A stretch of DNA of 64,000 nt from Myxococcales bacterium (GCA_012959805.1 DUCN01000042.1:165443-229442); one strand, 5' to 3'; shown: positions 54,347 to 63,258, counted from the stretch's first letter. Program-made: numbers and translations. The notes: generated by a model from the letters alone, not told the origin.

Positions 54347-54364
54347 ATGCATGTTAATATGCAT
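54347..54364. promoter_or_regulatory. AT-rich dyad in the LysR/MBL divergent region
   Basis: ATGCAT (54347-54352) and ATGCAT (54359-54364) flank GTTAAT, giving an 18-bp dyad in an AT-rich island of about 60 bp (54310-54375) within GC-rich DNA. It lies between the divergent MBL lipoprotein and LysR genes, the expected place for a LysR box and both promoters. Confidence 0.5.
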
Positions 54365-54405
54365 ATATAAATACATCCTGGGAAGACGCAGAAACGTTCC
54401 TGGCC

Positions 54406-55302
54406 GTGGCCGAGCATGACAGCTTCAGCGCCGCTGCCGCCATGCTCGGGGTAGGTCAGCCGACGATTTCCCGCCGAATCGCGAACCTCGAGAACCGACT
54501 GGGGTGTCAGCTCTTCACCCGGAATAAATTGGGGGCCCAGCTGACTGAAGCCGGCGCAAAGCTGCTTCCCGCCGCAGAACAGATGGCGCGCTGGGCCGGA
54601 GAATTCGGTCGGCTCGCCCAGGGCACTGAGATCGAGCCGACGGGAACAGTTCGTGTCGCCGCGCCTCCCGGGCTCGCATTCGAAGTCCTGGCTCCGCTGG
54701 CCGCGACCCTGCGTGAAGAGCACCCGGAGATCCGCCTCGAAGTGCTGGCGAGCGTCGATTACATCGACCTGGCTCGCGGCGGGGCCGATCTTGCCGTTCG
54801 GACGCGAGAGAACCAGGAGCCGGAACTCACGACGATTTACAGTGCAGAATTTTCAACCGCCATTTATGCAACGAACGCGTACAAAAAACAACTCATGAAA
54901 AAACTGGCCGACACCGGTCGCCCGTCCAAGCCCTATCGGATCGAAGACCTCGACTGGATCACCTGGGCAACCCCCTACGAACAAGTCGCACCGAGGCCCA
55001 TGCTCGAACGCCGAATTCCAGACTTCAGACCCGCCTTTGCCTCGGACAACTATCTGGTCCTAAAGCGCGCACTCCTCGCCGGACTCGGTGTCATGGTTCT
55101 CGAAAAGCAGGGTGCCGAAGACACGGCGACCGAGAACGAAAGCCTCACAGAGATCGACCTCGGCTTTTCGCTCCCGGCAAGTAGCTACTACCTCATCTGC
55201 GCAAAGAGCATGCGGAATGTCCCGCGCGTGCGTGCCGTCGCCAACGTGCTGATCGACCGCCTCCACGCAGCCGATGAGCGAGGTTGGAAGCCTTCGAGTT
55301 AG
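54406..55302 (+). CDS. LysR family transcriptional regulator (start codon problem)
   Basis: A LysR protein of at least 298 aa: DSFSAAAAMLGVGQPTISRRIANLENRLGCQLFTRNKLGAQLTEAGAKLLPAAEQM is the winged helix-turn-helix and linker; the rest is a periplasmic-binding-like effector domain. In frame upstream of GTG 54406 the sequence reads S-W-E-D-A-E-T-F-L-A-V, the expected first HTH helix, yet no ATG, GTG or TTG precedes it before a TAA about 20 codons upstream. Either a rare start such as CTG is used, or a small lesion removed the start. It probably controls the divergent MBL lipoprotein gene. Confidence 0.82.
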   Translation: MAEHDSFSAAAAMLGVGQPTISRRIANLENRLGCQLFTRNKLGAQLTEAGAKLLPAAEQMARWAGEFGRLAQGTEIEPTGTVRVAAPPGLAFEVLAPLAATLREEHPEIRLEVLASVDYIDLARGGADLAVRTRENQEPELTTIYSAEFSTAIYATNAYKKQLMKKLADTGRPSKPYRIEDLDWITWATPYEQVAPRPMLERRIPDFRPAFASDNYLVLKRALLAGLGVMVLEKQGAEDTATENESLTEIDLGFSLPASSYYLICAKSMRNVPRVRAVANVLIDRLHAADERGWKPSS

Positions 55303-55400
55303 GCGGCCTCGAAACAATCTCGCGCGGCCGCTCATCACGAAGACGATCAAACGTCCGAGCGAATCCCAAGTCGACAGGCAAGTCGAGGGAGAAGGCGAAG

Positions 55401-56363
55401 CTAGCCAAGAACCTTCCGCGAGATTTCCCCGAGCAGTTCGATTCGCTCCAGGTTATGTCCGTTCACTGGGAGGTCAACGGTGATGCCATCGAGTCCCTTG
55501 CTCACGGCGTCAGAAAGCTTCTCGCCCACGGTATCGGGGTCGCCGTAGATCAGTCGATCCTTCAGCATCCCCTTGATCGCATCATTCCAGCCCTTGATCT
55601 TGCCGATGGCATCCATATCCGCCTCGAGTTCCTCCATCGTCGGCGCCACCGCCACCATCATCAGCTTCGTGACCGTGATCTCCGAACGATCACGACCCAA
55701 GCGCTCACAATGCCCCGCCAGCGCTTCGAGCTTGCGCGGAATCTCATCGGTCTCGCAGATCAGATTCGACTCATCCGCGTATTGCGCGACCATGCGAAGC
55801 GTCTTTTTCTCACCACCACCGCCGATCATGATTGGAATCTTCGAGATCGGCGCCGGCGAGTTCACCGCATTCTCGACGGAATAGTATTTGCCCTTCAGCG
55901 TCACCGGCTCACATCGGAGCATCGGCCCAATGATCTGGAGTGCTTCATCGAGCTTCTCGAATCGTTCACCAAAGGTGCCGAACTCGAAGCCAAGATCCGT
56001 ATGCTCCTTCTCGAACCACCCGCATCCAATCCCCAACGTTGCGCGGCCAGCGGAAACATGGTCGAGCGTCGTGATCGTCTTGGCGAGCAAGGCCGGATTC
56101 CGATAGGTATTGCCGGTCACGAGCGCGGACAGCCGCACATTCGAAGTATGTTGGGCGATCGCCGAAAGCATCGTGTAGCACTCAAGCATCGGCTCTTCGG
56201 GCGCGCCGATCCCCGGCAGTTGGTAGAAATGATCCATCACCATGACTCGGTCATAGCCAGCGGTCTCCGCCGCCTTGGCCTGCGCAATCACCCTGTCGAA
56301 GATTTGATCCGGGCGGGAGTCGGGATAGGTAAAGTTGGGAATCTGATAGCCAAGTCGAGTCAT
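55401..56363 (-). CDS. LLM-class F420-type oxidoreductase (TIGR03560-like)
   Basis: A 320-aa luciferase-like protein: MTRLGYQIPNFTYPD start, AGYDRVMVMDHFYQLPGIG, VRLSALVTGNTYRNPALLAKTITTLDHVSAGRATLGIGCGWFEKEH, ISKIPIMIGGGGEKKTLRMVAQYADESN. The DHFYQLP and GGGGEKKTL motifs are characteristic of one predicted F420-dependent subfamily. ATG 56363 follows AGGAGG; the open frame to 56735 crosses the operator and is rejected. It is divergent from the TetR gene and very probably its regulatory target. Confidence 0.9.
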   Translation of the reverse strand: MTRLGYQIPNFTYPDSRPDQIFDRVIAQAKAAETAGYDRVMVMDHFYQLPGIGAPEEPMLECYTMLSAIAQHTSNVRLSALVTGNTYRNPALLAKTITTLDHVSAGRATLGIGCGWFEKEHTDLGFEFGTFGERFEKLDEALQIIGPMLRCEPVTLKGKYYSVENAVNSPAPISKIPIMIGGGGEKKTLRMVAQYADESNLICETDEIPRKLEALAGHCERLGRDRSEITVTKLMMVAVAPTMEELEADMDAIGKIKGWNDAIKGMLKDRLIYGDPDTVGEKLSDAVSKGLDGITVDLPVNGHNLERIELLGEISRKVLG

Positions 56364-56435
56364 CGTTTGAATCCTCCTGGGACGGATAGCGACAGCATGC
56401 CTTCTGTGCTCTGACGTGCTGACACTTTTTAGTCT

Positions 56436-56462
56436 TTTTGTCAGAAAGGCATACTGACAAAA
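56436..56462. promoter_or_regulatory. Putative TetR operator
   Basis: TTTTGTCAG (56436-56444) and CTGACAAAA (56454-56462) are perfect 9-bp inverted arms with a 9-bp spacer in the 129-bp region between the divergent LLM and TetR genes. Additional CTGAC/TGACA half sites occur at 56411-56426. This is a strong candidate for the binding site of the adjacent TetR protein. A second palindrome, GGACATGTCC (56489-56498), covers the TetR start codon. Confidence 0.6.
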
Positions 56463-56492
56463 CGAGCGACATGTGTCAAACATTGTCGGGAC

Positions 56493-57185
56493 ATGTCCGC
56501 TGCAGACATCCACAGCTCGGAAGCGAACGACAAATTCGAAAAGCGCGCACGAATCCTCGATGCCGCGCTCACGAATTTTTCGGCCTACGGCTTTGCGCGA
56601 ACTTCGATGGCGGATATCGCGAAGTCCGCCGACATGTCGCGGCCCGCCCTCTACCTCCATTTCCGAAACAAGGAAGAAATCTTTCGCGCGACCCTCGAGA
56701 CCATTCTCGATCGGGCGCTTGCGAACGGACAGCATGCCCTCGCCCCCACAGAACTGACCGGCCTAAGAGGCCCCACGCTCGAACGCGCATTGGCGGCGCA
56801 GCTGACGACATTTCTCGATCGCTACCACGGCGACCTGATGGAACTCTTTACGGAGACTCTTCACGGTGATGATCTGCTCGCCGCCGACGATTCGAATGCT
56901 GCGGACATCCTGGATGACGCCGCCCGACGCTCTCGCGCTGGACTGTCCCGCTATTTCAGCGAGCTGACCGCATTGGGTCTTTTCGATTCCAAGCGATCCG
57001 GCCAACCCGCGACTCGCTGGATCGAGATGATCCTGCTCTCCCCTCGCGGTCTCAAACAGGACCGACCGAGTGTCGCTCAATACCGTCGCCGACTCGAAAC
57101 CCTGGCGATCTGCGTGGCGGCTGGGATGTGCGGAGATTCAGCGACCTCGAATGGGCGCGCCAAATCGAGGAATCGTCCCAGGTAG
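56493..57185 (+). CDS. TetR family transcriptional regulator
   Basis: A 230-aa regulator: KFEKRARILDAALTNFSAYGFARTSMADIAKSADMSRPALYLHFRNKEEIFRATLETIL is a textbook TetR DNA-binding domain (residues ~14-73). The remaining helices form the ligand pocket. The start codon lies inside a 10-bp palindrome and lacks a strong ribosome site, suggesting low or self-controlled translation. Likely represses the divergent LLM oxidoreductase through the dyad at 56436-56462 and is relieved by a small hydrophobic ligand. Confidence 0.92.
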   Translation: MSAADIHSSEANDKFEKRARILDAALTNFSAYGFARTSMADIAKSADMSRPALYLHFRNKEEIFRATLETILDRALANGQHALAPTELTGLRGPTLERALAAQLTTFLDRYHGDLMELFTETLHGDDLLAADDSNAADILDDAARRSRAGLSRYFSELTALGLFDSKRSGQPATRWIEMILLSPRGLKQDRPSVAQYRRRLETLAICVAAGMCGDSATSNGRAKSRNRPR

Positions 57186-57341
57186 TCCGTGGATCCGACA
57201 AGCACTCGGCGGGTGCCCTGGTCCGCTCGACAATCACCTCCACGACGGGATGCGGACAGCGGCTCGTCGCCAGTCGATGAAGCTCGCGAATCGCTGCGTC
57301 GAACTGCTCGCGGTCGATCAGCCAGATCGAAGCGACGTCGC

Positions 57342-57953
57342 TTATTGCGTCTCCCTCACGCTGTCGAAGAGCAGTCCGTGTTGGTCATCGCTCGCAGGAT
57401 TTTGTGGAAGCTTTCCTTCGATCCGATCGAATGCGGAACGCAGTTTTGCGTAGGCCTTCTTGAGATCGAGCGGGCAGCGGTTCCCACAGATCGATTTCCT
57501 CTGCTCCAATGTCTCGAGCTGCTTTCGAGCCAGGTCGGGCCTCTCTAAGACGAGATACGACAGACCCAGCTCGGCGTAGGCGCGGTGGTAGCCTGCGTCA
57601 TCACGCTTTGACCTCTTGAAATAACGGACTGCCTGCTTGTGTCTATTCTGGCACTGCAACGACACGCCGCGTAGATAGTTCGCTTCGGAGTTGCGGGGAA
57701 CGGTCTTCAGGACCCGTTTGAACTTCTTCTCGGCGCGTTTGCAATCACCAGCCGCCAGAAACTCGACGCCGGCTTCGAAAATTTTAGTGAGACCCGGACC
57801 GCTCCGGCTCTTCTCCGGTACGAGGGCCCCGCCCTGGCCGCCGGGATTCCCATCAGCAGCTTCTGCCGTCTGTGCCGAGAACGCAGAACACAGGACGATC
57901 ACAAGAAATAAATGGCGTTTCAAGAATTTGGCTCCGGCAGCGGGAAGTCCCAT
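57342..57953 (-). CDS. Secreted TPR-repeat protein
   Basis: A 203-aa protein with an N-terminal signal peptide (KRHLFLVIVLCSAFSAQTAEA, cleavage after AEA) and TPR-type helices: LTKIFEAGVEFLAAGDCKRAEKKFKRVLKTVPRNSEANYLRGVSLQCQNRHKQAVRYFKRSKRDDAGYHRAYAELGLSYLVLERPDLARKQLETLEQ. Paired Cys residues (SICGNRC) occur late. Likely a periplasmic scaffold. The start at 57953 gives the signal peptide at the right distance; the frame stays open to 58112 but that part looks like another gene's remnant. Confidence 0.78.
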   Translation of the reverse strand: MGLPAAGAKFLKRHLFLVIVLCSAFSAQTAEAADGNPGGQGGALVPEKSRSGPGLTKIFEAGVEFLAAGDCKRAEKKFKRVLKTVPRNSEANYLRGVSLQCQNRHKQAVRYFKRSKRDDAGYHRAYAELGLSYLVLERPDLARKQLETLEQRKSICGNRCPLDLKKAYAKLRSAFDRIEGKLPQNPASDDQHGLLFDSVRETQ

Positions 57954-57984
57954 TATCGCACACTGCGCTGAACCGGCGACCATT

Positions 57985-58235
57985 TCAGCGTGCCCTCCAA
58001 AGTGATCTTTCGGAGCGAAAAAGAAAGGGGCGATGCACAAGCCGCGTGCATCGAGAAGGGAGGGGGGACCCGCTGCCTGCTGGCGAAGCTCGAACGCCAT
58101 GTACGCTGCCAATGCCGCCGAGATCGGCAGCGTTCCGAGCTAAGCACCGACGATGCCGCTCACCATCCCCCAATCCGTCCCCTTGTTCCAGAGACCGAGA
58201 CCGAAGAGTCCACCGGTCGAAACTTCGCAATACGC
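57985..58235 (-). pseudogene. Possible remnant of a small membrane protein
   Basis: One minus-strand frame reads VSTGGLFGLGLWNKGTDWGMVSGIVGA, a TAG stop at about 58140, then LGTLPISAALAAYMAFELRQQAAG and APFFFAPKDHFGG. The two halves look like consecutive membrane helices of a short protein, but there is no start codon and the stop lies between helices. It fills the ~310-bp gap between the TPR protein and the CoA-transferase. Family not recognised. Confidence 0.3.
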
Positions 58236-58265
58236 GATGTCAGCTCCCTACCCATGAACCGAGGG

Positions 58266-59459
58266 CTAGCCGAGGACGCCCGCATCGCGCAGCTTTTGAA
58301 TCCCTTCGGCGTCGAGATCGAGATCCTGCGCGAGAACCTCGTCCGTATGTTCGCCGAGATAGGGTGCACGCTCGAATTCGACATGGCTCTCGGACAAGCG
58401 AGTGGGGAAACCGAGCAGTGGAACTTCGCCTAGCTCGCGATGTTCGACCTTCTTGATGAAGCCGCGCTCCTGCAGATGCGGATCATGATAGAGATCATGG
58501 GTGTCCAGCACGGCTGAACACGGAACACCGGCTTCACCAAGAATCCGCATCGCTTCATGCTTCTCGAGCTGCCGCGACCAACTCGCAATCTCGTCGAATA
58601 ACGCCTCGCCGTTTTCTTCTCGTGCGCCGCCTGTCGCGAATCGCTCATCGGCGATGAGATCGACGCGGCCGATCGCCAGACACAGTGCATCCCAATGCCG
58701 CGCGGTGACGGTAATCAGATAGATATAGTCATTGGGTCCCCCACCCAGGCACGGATAGAGTTCCGTGGGCAGCGTCCCCATGCGATTGCCAAGTCGCGGC
58801 GCCGCCTGGTTGCCCCAGTCTGCCAGCAGCGCGATGCGCGTCCGCATGTAGTAGGTCATCGCCTCCTGCATCGAGAGTTCGATCTTCTGGCCCTCTCCGG
58901 TCCGCAGACGTTGGATGTACGCAGCCAGAATCGCCATGCCCGCCTGCATCCCGGTTCCCGAATCTCCCATCGTCGGTCCGGGAAGAATCGGCGGTCCACC
59001 CATTTCTCCTGTGGCCGACATCGCCCCAGAAGAAGCCTGGGCCACCATGTCATAGGCTTTGAAATCGGCATAGGGACCGCTTGCCCCGAAACCCTTGATG
59101 GCCACGAAGATGACCGCCGGATGAATCGACTTCAGCGTTTCGTAATCGAGATCGAATTTGTTCATGACCCCGGGACCAAAGTTCTCGATCACGATGTCGT
59201 AGTGGGGCAGAAGTCGCAGAAACAGATCGCGCCCTTCCGAACGCATCAAGTCGATCGCAAGACTCCGTTTATTCGCATTCCAATTACAGAAATACGGCGA
59301 GTAATCCCCGCCGACCGCGAGTGAACGACCCGGGTCACCCCCGCCAATCGACTCCACCTTAACAACATCGGCGCCCATCCAGGCGAGCGCCTGGGTGCAG
59401 GAGGGCCCCGCCTCGTATTGGCTCAGATCAAGAATCCGAAGTCCATCCAATGCCGGCAT
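58266..59459 (-). CDS. Family III CoA-transferase (CaiB/BaiF)
   Basis: A 397-aa CoA-transferase: LRILDLSQYEAGPSCTQALAWMGADVVKVE, NANKRSLAIDLMRSEGRDLFLRLLPHYDIVIENFGPGVMNKFDLDYETL, FVAIKGFGASGPYADFKAYDMVAQASSGAMSATG, and GPTMGDSGTGM with the catalytic Asp166. Full length and all motifs are intact, unlike the copy at 34966. It transfers CoA between organic acids, e.g. carnitine-, formyl- or bile-acid-like. ATG 59459 follows AGGAGG. The peroxiredoxin gene at 59540 is upstream on the same strand. Confidence 0.93.
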   Translation of the reverse strand: MPALDGLRILDLSQYEAGPSCTQALAWMGADVVKVESIGGGDPGRSLAVGGDYSPYFCNWNANKRSLAIDLMRSEGRDLFLRLLPHYDIVIENFGPGVMNKFDLDYETLKSIHPAVIFVAIKGFGASGPYADFKAYDMVAQASSGAMSATGEMGGPPILPGPTMGDSGTGMQAGMAILAAYIQRLRTGEGQKIELSMQEAMTYYMRTRIALLADWGNQAAPRLGNRMGTLPTELYPCLGGGPNDYIYLITVTARHWDALCLAIGRVDLIADERFATGGAREENGEALFDEIASWSRQLEKHEAMRILGEAGVPCSAVLDTHDLYHDPHLQERGFIKKVEHRELGEVPLLGFPTRLSESHVEFERAPYLGEHTDEVLAQDLDLDAEGIQKLRDAGVLG

Positions 59460-59539
59460 CTGCGAACCTCCTGTCAGCGGCTGAGATCATCGGTCGAGGC
59501 GAACCTCTCCCCGACCCACGCCGAATGTACGCGGCTCCT

Positions 59540-60013
59540 CTAGAGCGCGCTCAAAATTGCTTCAGCACTACTCACTTCGAATTTCCCCGGCGCCTCGACC
59601 GCGAGTGTCGTCACGACCCCGTCTTCGACGATCGCCGCGAATCGCTGACAGCGAAGTCCAAAGCCAATTCCCGAGCCATCGAAATCCAGTCCGAGCGCCT
59701 TCGAAAGATCACCATTGCCATCCGCGATCATGCGAACCCGGTCGCTGGCACCACGGTCTTCGCCCCAGGCGCCCATCACAAAGGCGTCATTCACCGACAT
59801 ACAGATGACGTCGTCGACACCCTTCGCGCGAATCGCATCCGCCTGCTCGACGAATCCCGGCAGATGCTGATTCGAACACGTCGGCGTAAACGCACCGGGC
59901 ACTGCGAAGAGAACAACCTTCTTTCCGCCGAAAAGATCATCAGTCGAGATGTCGTTCATGTCCGTCGCCTTGACCGTCACGCTTGGAATCTTGTCGCCTA
60001 CTTGAATTGCCAT
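59540..60013 (-). CDS. Peroxiredoxin (Prx5/AhpE-Grx type)
   Basis: A 157-aa peroxiredoxin of the Prx5 type: VTVKATDMNDISTDDLFGGKKVVLFAVPGAFTPTCSNQHLPGFVEQADAIRAKGVDDVICMSVNDAFVMGAWG. The peroxidatic Cys46 is in PGAFTPTCS; Arg in the DRGASDR... region and GLRCQRFAAIVEDG (second Cys) follow. It reduces H2O2 and organic hydroperoxides using glutathione/glutaredoxin or thioredoxin. ATG 60013 follows AAGGAG. It lies 114 bp after the DUF3501 gene in the same direction, at the end of the redox operon. Confidence 0.93.
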   Translation of the reverse strand: MAIQVGDKIPSVTVKATDMNDISTDDLFGGKKVVLFAVPGAFTPTCSNQHLPGFVEQADAIRAKGVDDVICMSVNDAFVMGAWGEDRGASDRVRMIADGNGDLSKALGLDFDGSGIGFGLRCQRFAAIVEDGVVTTLAVEAPGKFEVSSAEAILSAL

Positions 60014-60127
60014 ATCGAGCTCCTTCATTTGGGTTGAGACCACGTCGCTGTTTCCGGATTCGGTCACAGCTCTTGGGTCGCAGCCCGTGGGTCACAATGT
60101 TAGTCGAATTGAATGAACGCGGTCCGG

Positions 60128-60703
60128 CTACGCCAAGTCCGCAGAGAGAGAAGCCCTGGCCTCACCCTCGATCACAGTCTTTCCCGCATAGTTTGGATGA
60201 TCCACGCGAAGCTCGACCGTCACATCGGGATCCCGAAATCGCTTGGCCAACTCGGGACCTAGCGGAAAGCGAATATATTGAACAGCCGACACTCGATCTT
60301 CCTGGAATTGTTTATCGTCAAAAGTAGCTGACACACTTTCGCCGCCGATATCGAGATGCACATGCTCGTCGATCCCGATCAAACGATCGAGCTCCGACCG
60401 AATGCTCGTCTCGCTCGGAATTTCGATCATCAATGTAGCCGAAAGCTCAGCCGCACCGGGAATCAGCTCATTGTAGACCGCGACTTCCCCAGCGATCGCT
60501 TCTTCTGAAACCAGACGCTCGGCCCGAGTCATCTCCTGAATCTGGAAGAGGACCGTGTCTCGGTTCTCGAAGAGAAAGCAGAGAATCTCCCCAACATGAA
60601 CTCGGCGAGGCTTCTTGTCTTTGATCATCCGCGCGAGAACCTCCTCTCGGACCTTCTCATAGGCGGTGAGATCCAGCACATCGCTGGTTTCAATTTCTTT
60701 CAT
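60128..60703 (-). CDS. DUF3501 family protein
   Basis: A 191-aa protein: YEKVREEVLARMIKDKKPRRVHVGEILCFLFENRDTVLFQIQEMTRAERLVSEEAIAGEVAVYNELIPGAAELSATLMIEIP, then HVHLDIGGESVSATFDDKQFQEDRVSAVQYIRFPL. This matches DUF3501, found next to rubrerythrin and heterodisulfide-reductase-like FeS proteins. Function unknown, presumed in the same electron path. ATG 60703 follows AGGAGAG and is 3 bp past the FeS protein stop, indicating translational coupling. Confidence 0.9.
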   Translation of the reverse strand: MKEIETSDVLDLTAYEKVREEVLARMIKDKKPRRVHVGEILCFLFENRDTVLFQIQEMTRAERLVSEEAIAGEVAVYNELIPGAAELSATLMIEIPSETSIRSELDRLIGIDEHVHLDIGGESVSATFDDKQFQEDRVSAVQYIRFPLGPELAKRFRDPDVTVELRVDHPNYAGKTVIEGEARASLSADLA

Positions 60704-60706
60704 CGC

Positions 60707-61999
60707 TCAACTCTCCTGCCTTCCATTCGAGAGGCCACTCGTCGGGCTATCCGTAAGGCCATAGGCATCACGCAAGAGCACGATCGGATGGAACGCCTCT
60801 CGACCGGTTTGCTCTCTGATGCGAAGTGCCGAAAGTGGGCAATCCGTTGCAACGTGATCTGGCGCGGCCTCGTTAATCGCCATCGTCAGATTTGAACACA
60901 CCTTCAGACTCTGTTCGTAGTAGCGCGCCTTCATGCCCCAGGTTCCATCCACGCCGGAGCAGGCATCGACCATCACGACCTCCTCCGCAACGAGCCCCAG
61001 AATCTGCTTCGATCGAAAACCGATATTCTGCGCCTTGAGGTGGCAGGGCAAGTGATAGGCGACACGCCCCAGCTTTCGCGGGAAGTCCCGATCGAGCTCC
61101 TTGGCGGCTGCAAGCTTGAAGACATACTCCCCGAGGTCGAGCGTATTGGCGGCGACGAGCCGCGCATCCTCCGTTTCCAACATTTCCGGAAATTCTTTCT
61201 TGAGTTGGTACGAACAGGTGGGACCGGGGACAACGACCTGTAGGCCCTCGCGAATTCGCGGTGCCAGACCGGCCACGACCTTTGCCGCATTCTTCCGCGC
61301 GCTAGCGAGGTCTCCACCATGCAGAAAGGGCGCACCGCAACAGGCGTCATACCCCGCCTCGACGCTGATTCCATTGTGTTCGAGAACTTGAACGGCCGCC
61401 CGAGCGGTCTCGGCCTCGCTGTACTCAACGAAACAGGTGCTGAACAGAATGACTCGGCCCTTCTCCTTCAAGACGCCAGGCCTTTTGGCGAGCCCCTTCG
61501 AAAAGGGTTGTTTTTCGTAGGTCGGCATGATCCAGCGCCGATCGATGCCGGTCGTCTTTTCCATCAAGAGACGAACCGCGCGATTCTTGAACGCTGCATT
61601 TGTCAGTTTCGCGCTTCGGCAAGAGACCTTGCCCATCAAGTCTTGTTGTGAGCCGAGCCGCTCCGAAAGAGGAATCCCCTCTTCTCTCGCAGCCACCAGT
61701 TTGGCCCGGGTCATGAGCTTCGGGAAATCGATCGCCCATTCATGGTCCGGATGATAGGGGCAGTGGTTGTAACAGAGCTTGCATTGGTAACAGAGATCCA
61801 CGACCTCGCGTCGCTCTGTCACCGTCAGCTCCGAGGCTTCCTGCTCGTGACGATCGATCGATTCGAAGAGACTCGGGAAGGATGGACAGAGCGGCAGGCA
61901 ACGACGACAGTCATGACATTTTTCGAACACGCGCGTGAGCTCAGCGTCGAGGGCGTCTCGATCGAGGAACTCTGAATCTCGCAGACTGGCGTTCTTCAT
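60707..61999 (-). CDS. FeS-binding, GlpC/HdrD-like oxidoreductase subunit
   Basis: A 430-aa protein. Two ferredoxin-type [4Fe-4S] motifs: CHDCRRCLPLCPSF and CYQCKLCYNHCPYH (residues ~28-80). Two CCG-type domains follow: FSTCFVEYSE ... GYDACCGAPFLHGGD and YHLPCHLKAQNIG ... VDACSGVDGTWGMK, which bind a non-cubane cluster in heterodisulfide reductase and reduce a partner cofactor in GlpC. It probably passes electrons to or from rubrerythrin. ATG 61999 follows GGAAG. Coupled to DUF3501 downstream; two strong hairpins separate it from rubrerythrin upstream. Confidence 0.92.
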   Translation of the reverse strand: MKNASLRDSEFLDRDALDAELTRVFEKCHDCRRCLPLCPSFPSLFESIDRHEQEASELTVTERREVVDLCYQCKLCYNHCPYHPDHEWAIDFPKLMTRAKLVAAREEGIPLSERLGSQQDLMGKVSCRSAKLTNAAFKNRAVRLLMEKTTGIDRRWIMPTYEKQPFSKGLAKRPGVLKEKGRVILFSTCFVEYSEAETARAAVQVLEHNGISVEAGYDACCGAPFLHGGDLASARKNAAKVVAGLAPRIREGLQVVVPGPTCSYQLKKEFPEMLETEDARLVAANTLDLGEYVFKLAAAKELDRDFPRKLGRVAYHLPCHLKAQNIGFRSKQILGLVAEEVVMVDACSGVDGTWGMKARYYEQSLKVCSNLTMAINEAAPDHVATDCPLSALRIREQTGREAFHPIVLLRDAYGLTDSPTSGLSNGRQES

Positions 62000-62017
62000 G
62001 ACTGACTTCCTTGGAGC

Positions 62018-62072
62018 CGGGAACCCTTCGGGTTCCGTCGAGTTCCCCCAACTCAAAGAGTTGGGGGAACTC
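62018..62072 (-). promoter_or_regulatory. Two strong hairpins between rubrerythrin and FeS-protein genes
   Basis: In the 123 bp between the rubrerythrin stop and the FeS-protein start are a perfect 15-bp stem (62040-62054 with 62058-62072, AAA loop) and a 7-bp stem (GGAACCC 62020-62026 with GGGTTCC 62030-62036, TTC loop). No T run follows on the minus strand. They could be an RNA-processing or attenuation element that lets rubrerythrin be expressed more than the downstream genes. Confidence 0.6.
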
Positions 62073-62122
62073 GCGCGCATCGCTCAGTACGAGTTGCGAG
62101 TTGGAACGGTGGGGTGGGCGGG

Positions 62123-62548
<426 letters not shown>

Positions 62549-62607
62549 CTTGATTCCCTCCTTCTCTTGGTTATTCGTGGTTGTTCATGGTTGTTCATGG
62601 TCACTAT

Positions 62608-63030
62608 TCATGATTCAGGATCTGCACACTCCAGGCAGATTCCGGAAATGGAAATCGAGACGCGAGCCGGCTGATGGCCGTAGTCGCGAACAAGTTTCTG
62701 TTTCAGTCCACGCGGCTCTGGAATCTCGATATCGAGAATCCGGCCACATCGTTCGCACGCGAAATGATGATGCCTGGACAGATTTCCATCGTAACGAGTC
62801 GCCCCGGAAGAAACCTTCACCTCTTCGAGATCACCGTCCTCGACCAGAACTTCGAGATTTCGATAGACCGTACCCAGCGAAAGACCGGCTAGAACAGGCT
62901 CGAGACCCTGATAAATTTCATTCGCCGTCGGATGCGTATCCGTCGCCCGCACCCAATCCAGGATCTGGTCGCGCTGGCGCGAACGATTTCGGCGCGGCAG
63001 CGCCGAATCTTCAGGGGGGGTTGGGTTCAC
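62608..63030 (-). CDS. Fur family regulator (PerR-like)
   Basis: A ~140-aa Fur-family protein: RSRQRDQILDWVRATDTHPTANEIYQGLEPVLAGLSLGTVYRNLEVLVEDGDLEEVKVSSGATRYDGNLSRHHHFACERCGRILDIEI is the winged helix plus metal region. HHHFACERC and SISGICLEC supply the structural zinc cysteines (two CxxC) and regulatory His. The GLSLGTVYRNLEVL recognition helix and its neighbours (rubrerythrin operon) favour a PerR-type peroxide sensor. GTG 63030 or TTG 63066 are both possible starts; neither has a good ribosome site. Probably autoregulates and controls the redox operon. Confidence 0.88.
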   Translation of the reverse strand: MNPTPPEDSALPRRNRSRQRDQILDWVRATDTHPTANEIYQGLEPVLAGLSLGTVYRNLEVLVEDGDLEEVKVSSGATRYDGNLSRHHHFACERCGRILDIEIPEPRGLKQKLVRDYGHQPARVSISISGICLECADPES

Positions 63031-63258
63031 GCTCCGAGCATAGAGTGCCGGGTCACCGACCCGCAAGATAAAATAGGAAGAATTCCTGATTTTGAAGACC
63101 GCGGCGGAGCAGGAAAAGAATCGCTCGAACCGAGCGAGCTGAGGGATCGGAATGACTCGGGTGCTAAGTTGCGTCTACCGCACCGCAGGTCTTCCGAGCA
63201 CACCCATTCGGTCATGCGAATTCGGCCCATTCCCAATGATGCGAGAGAGAAAGAGAAG

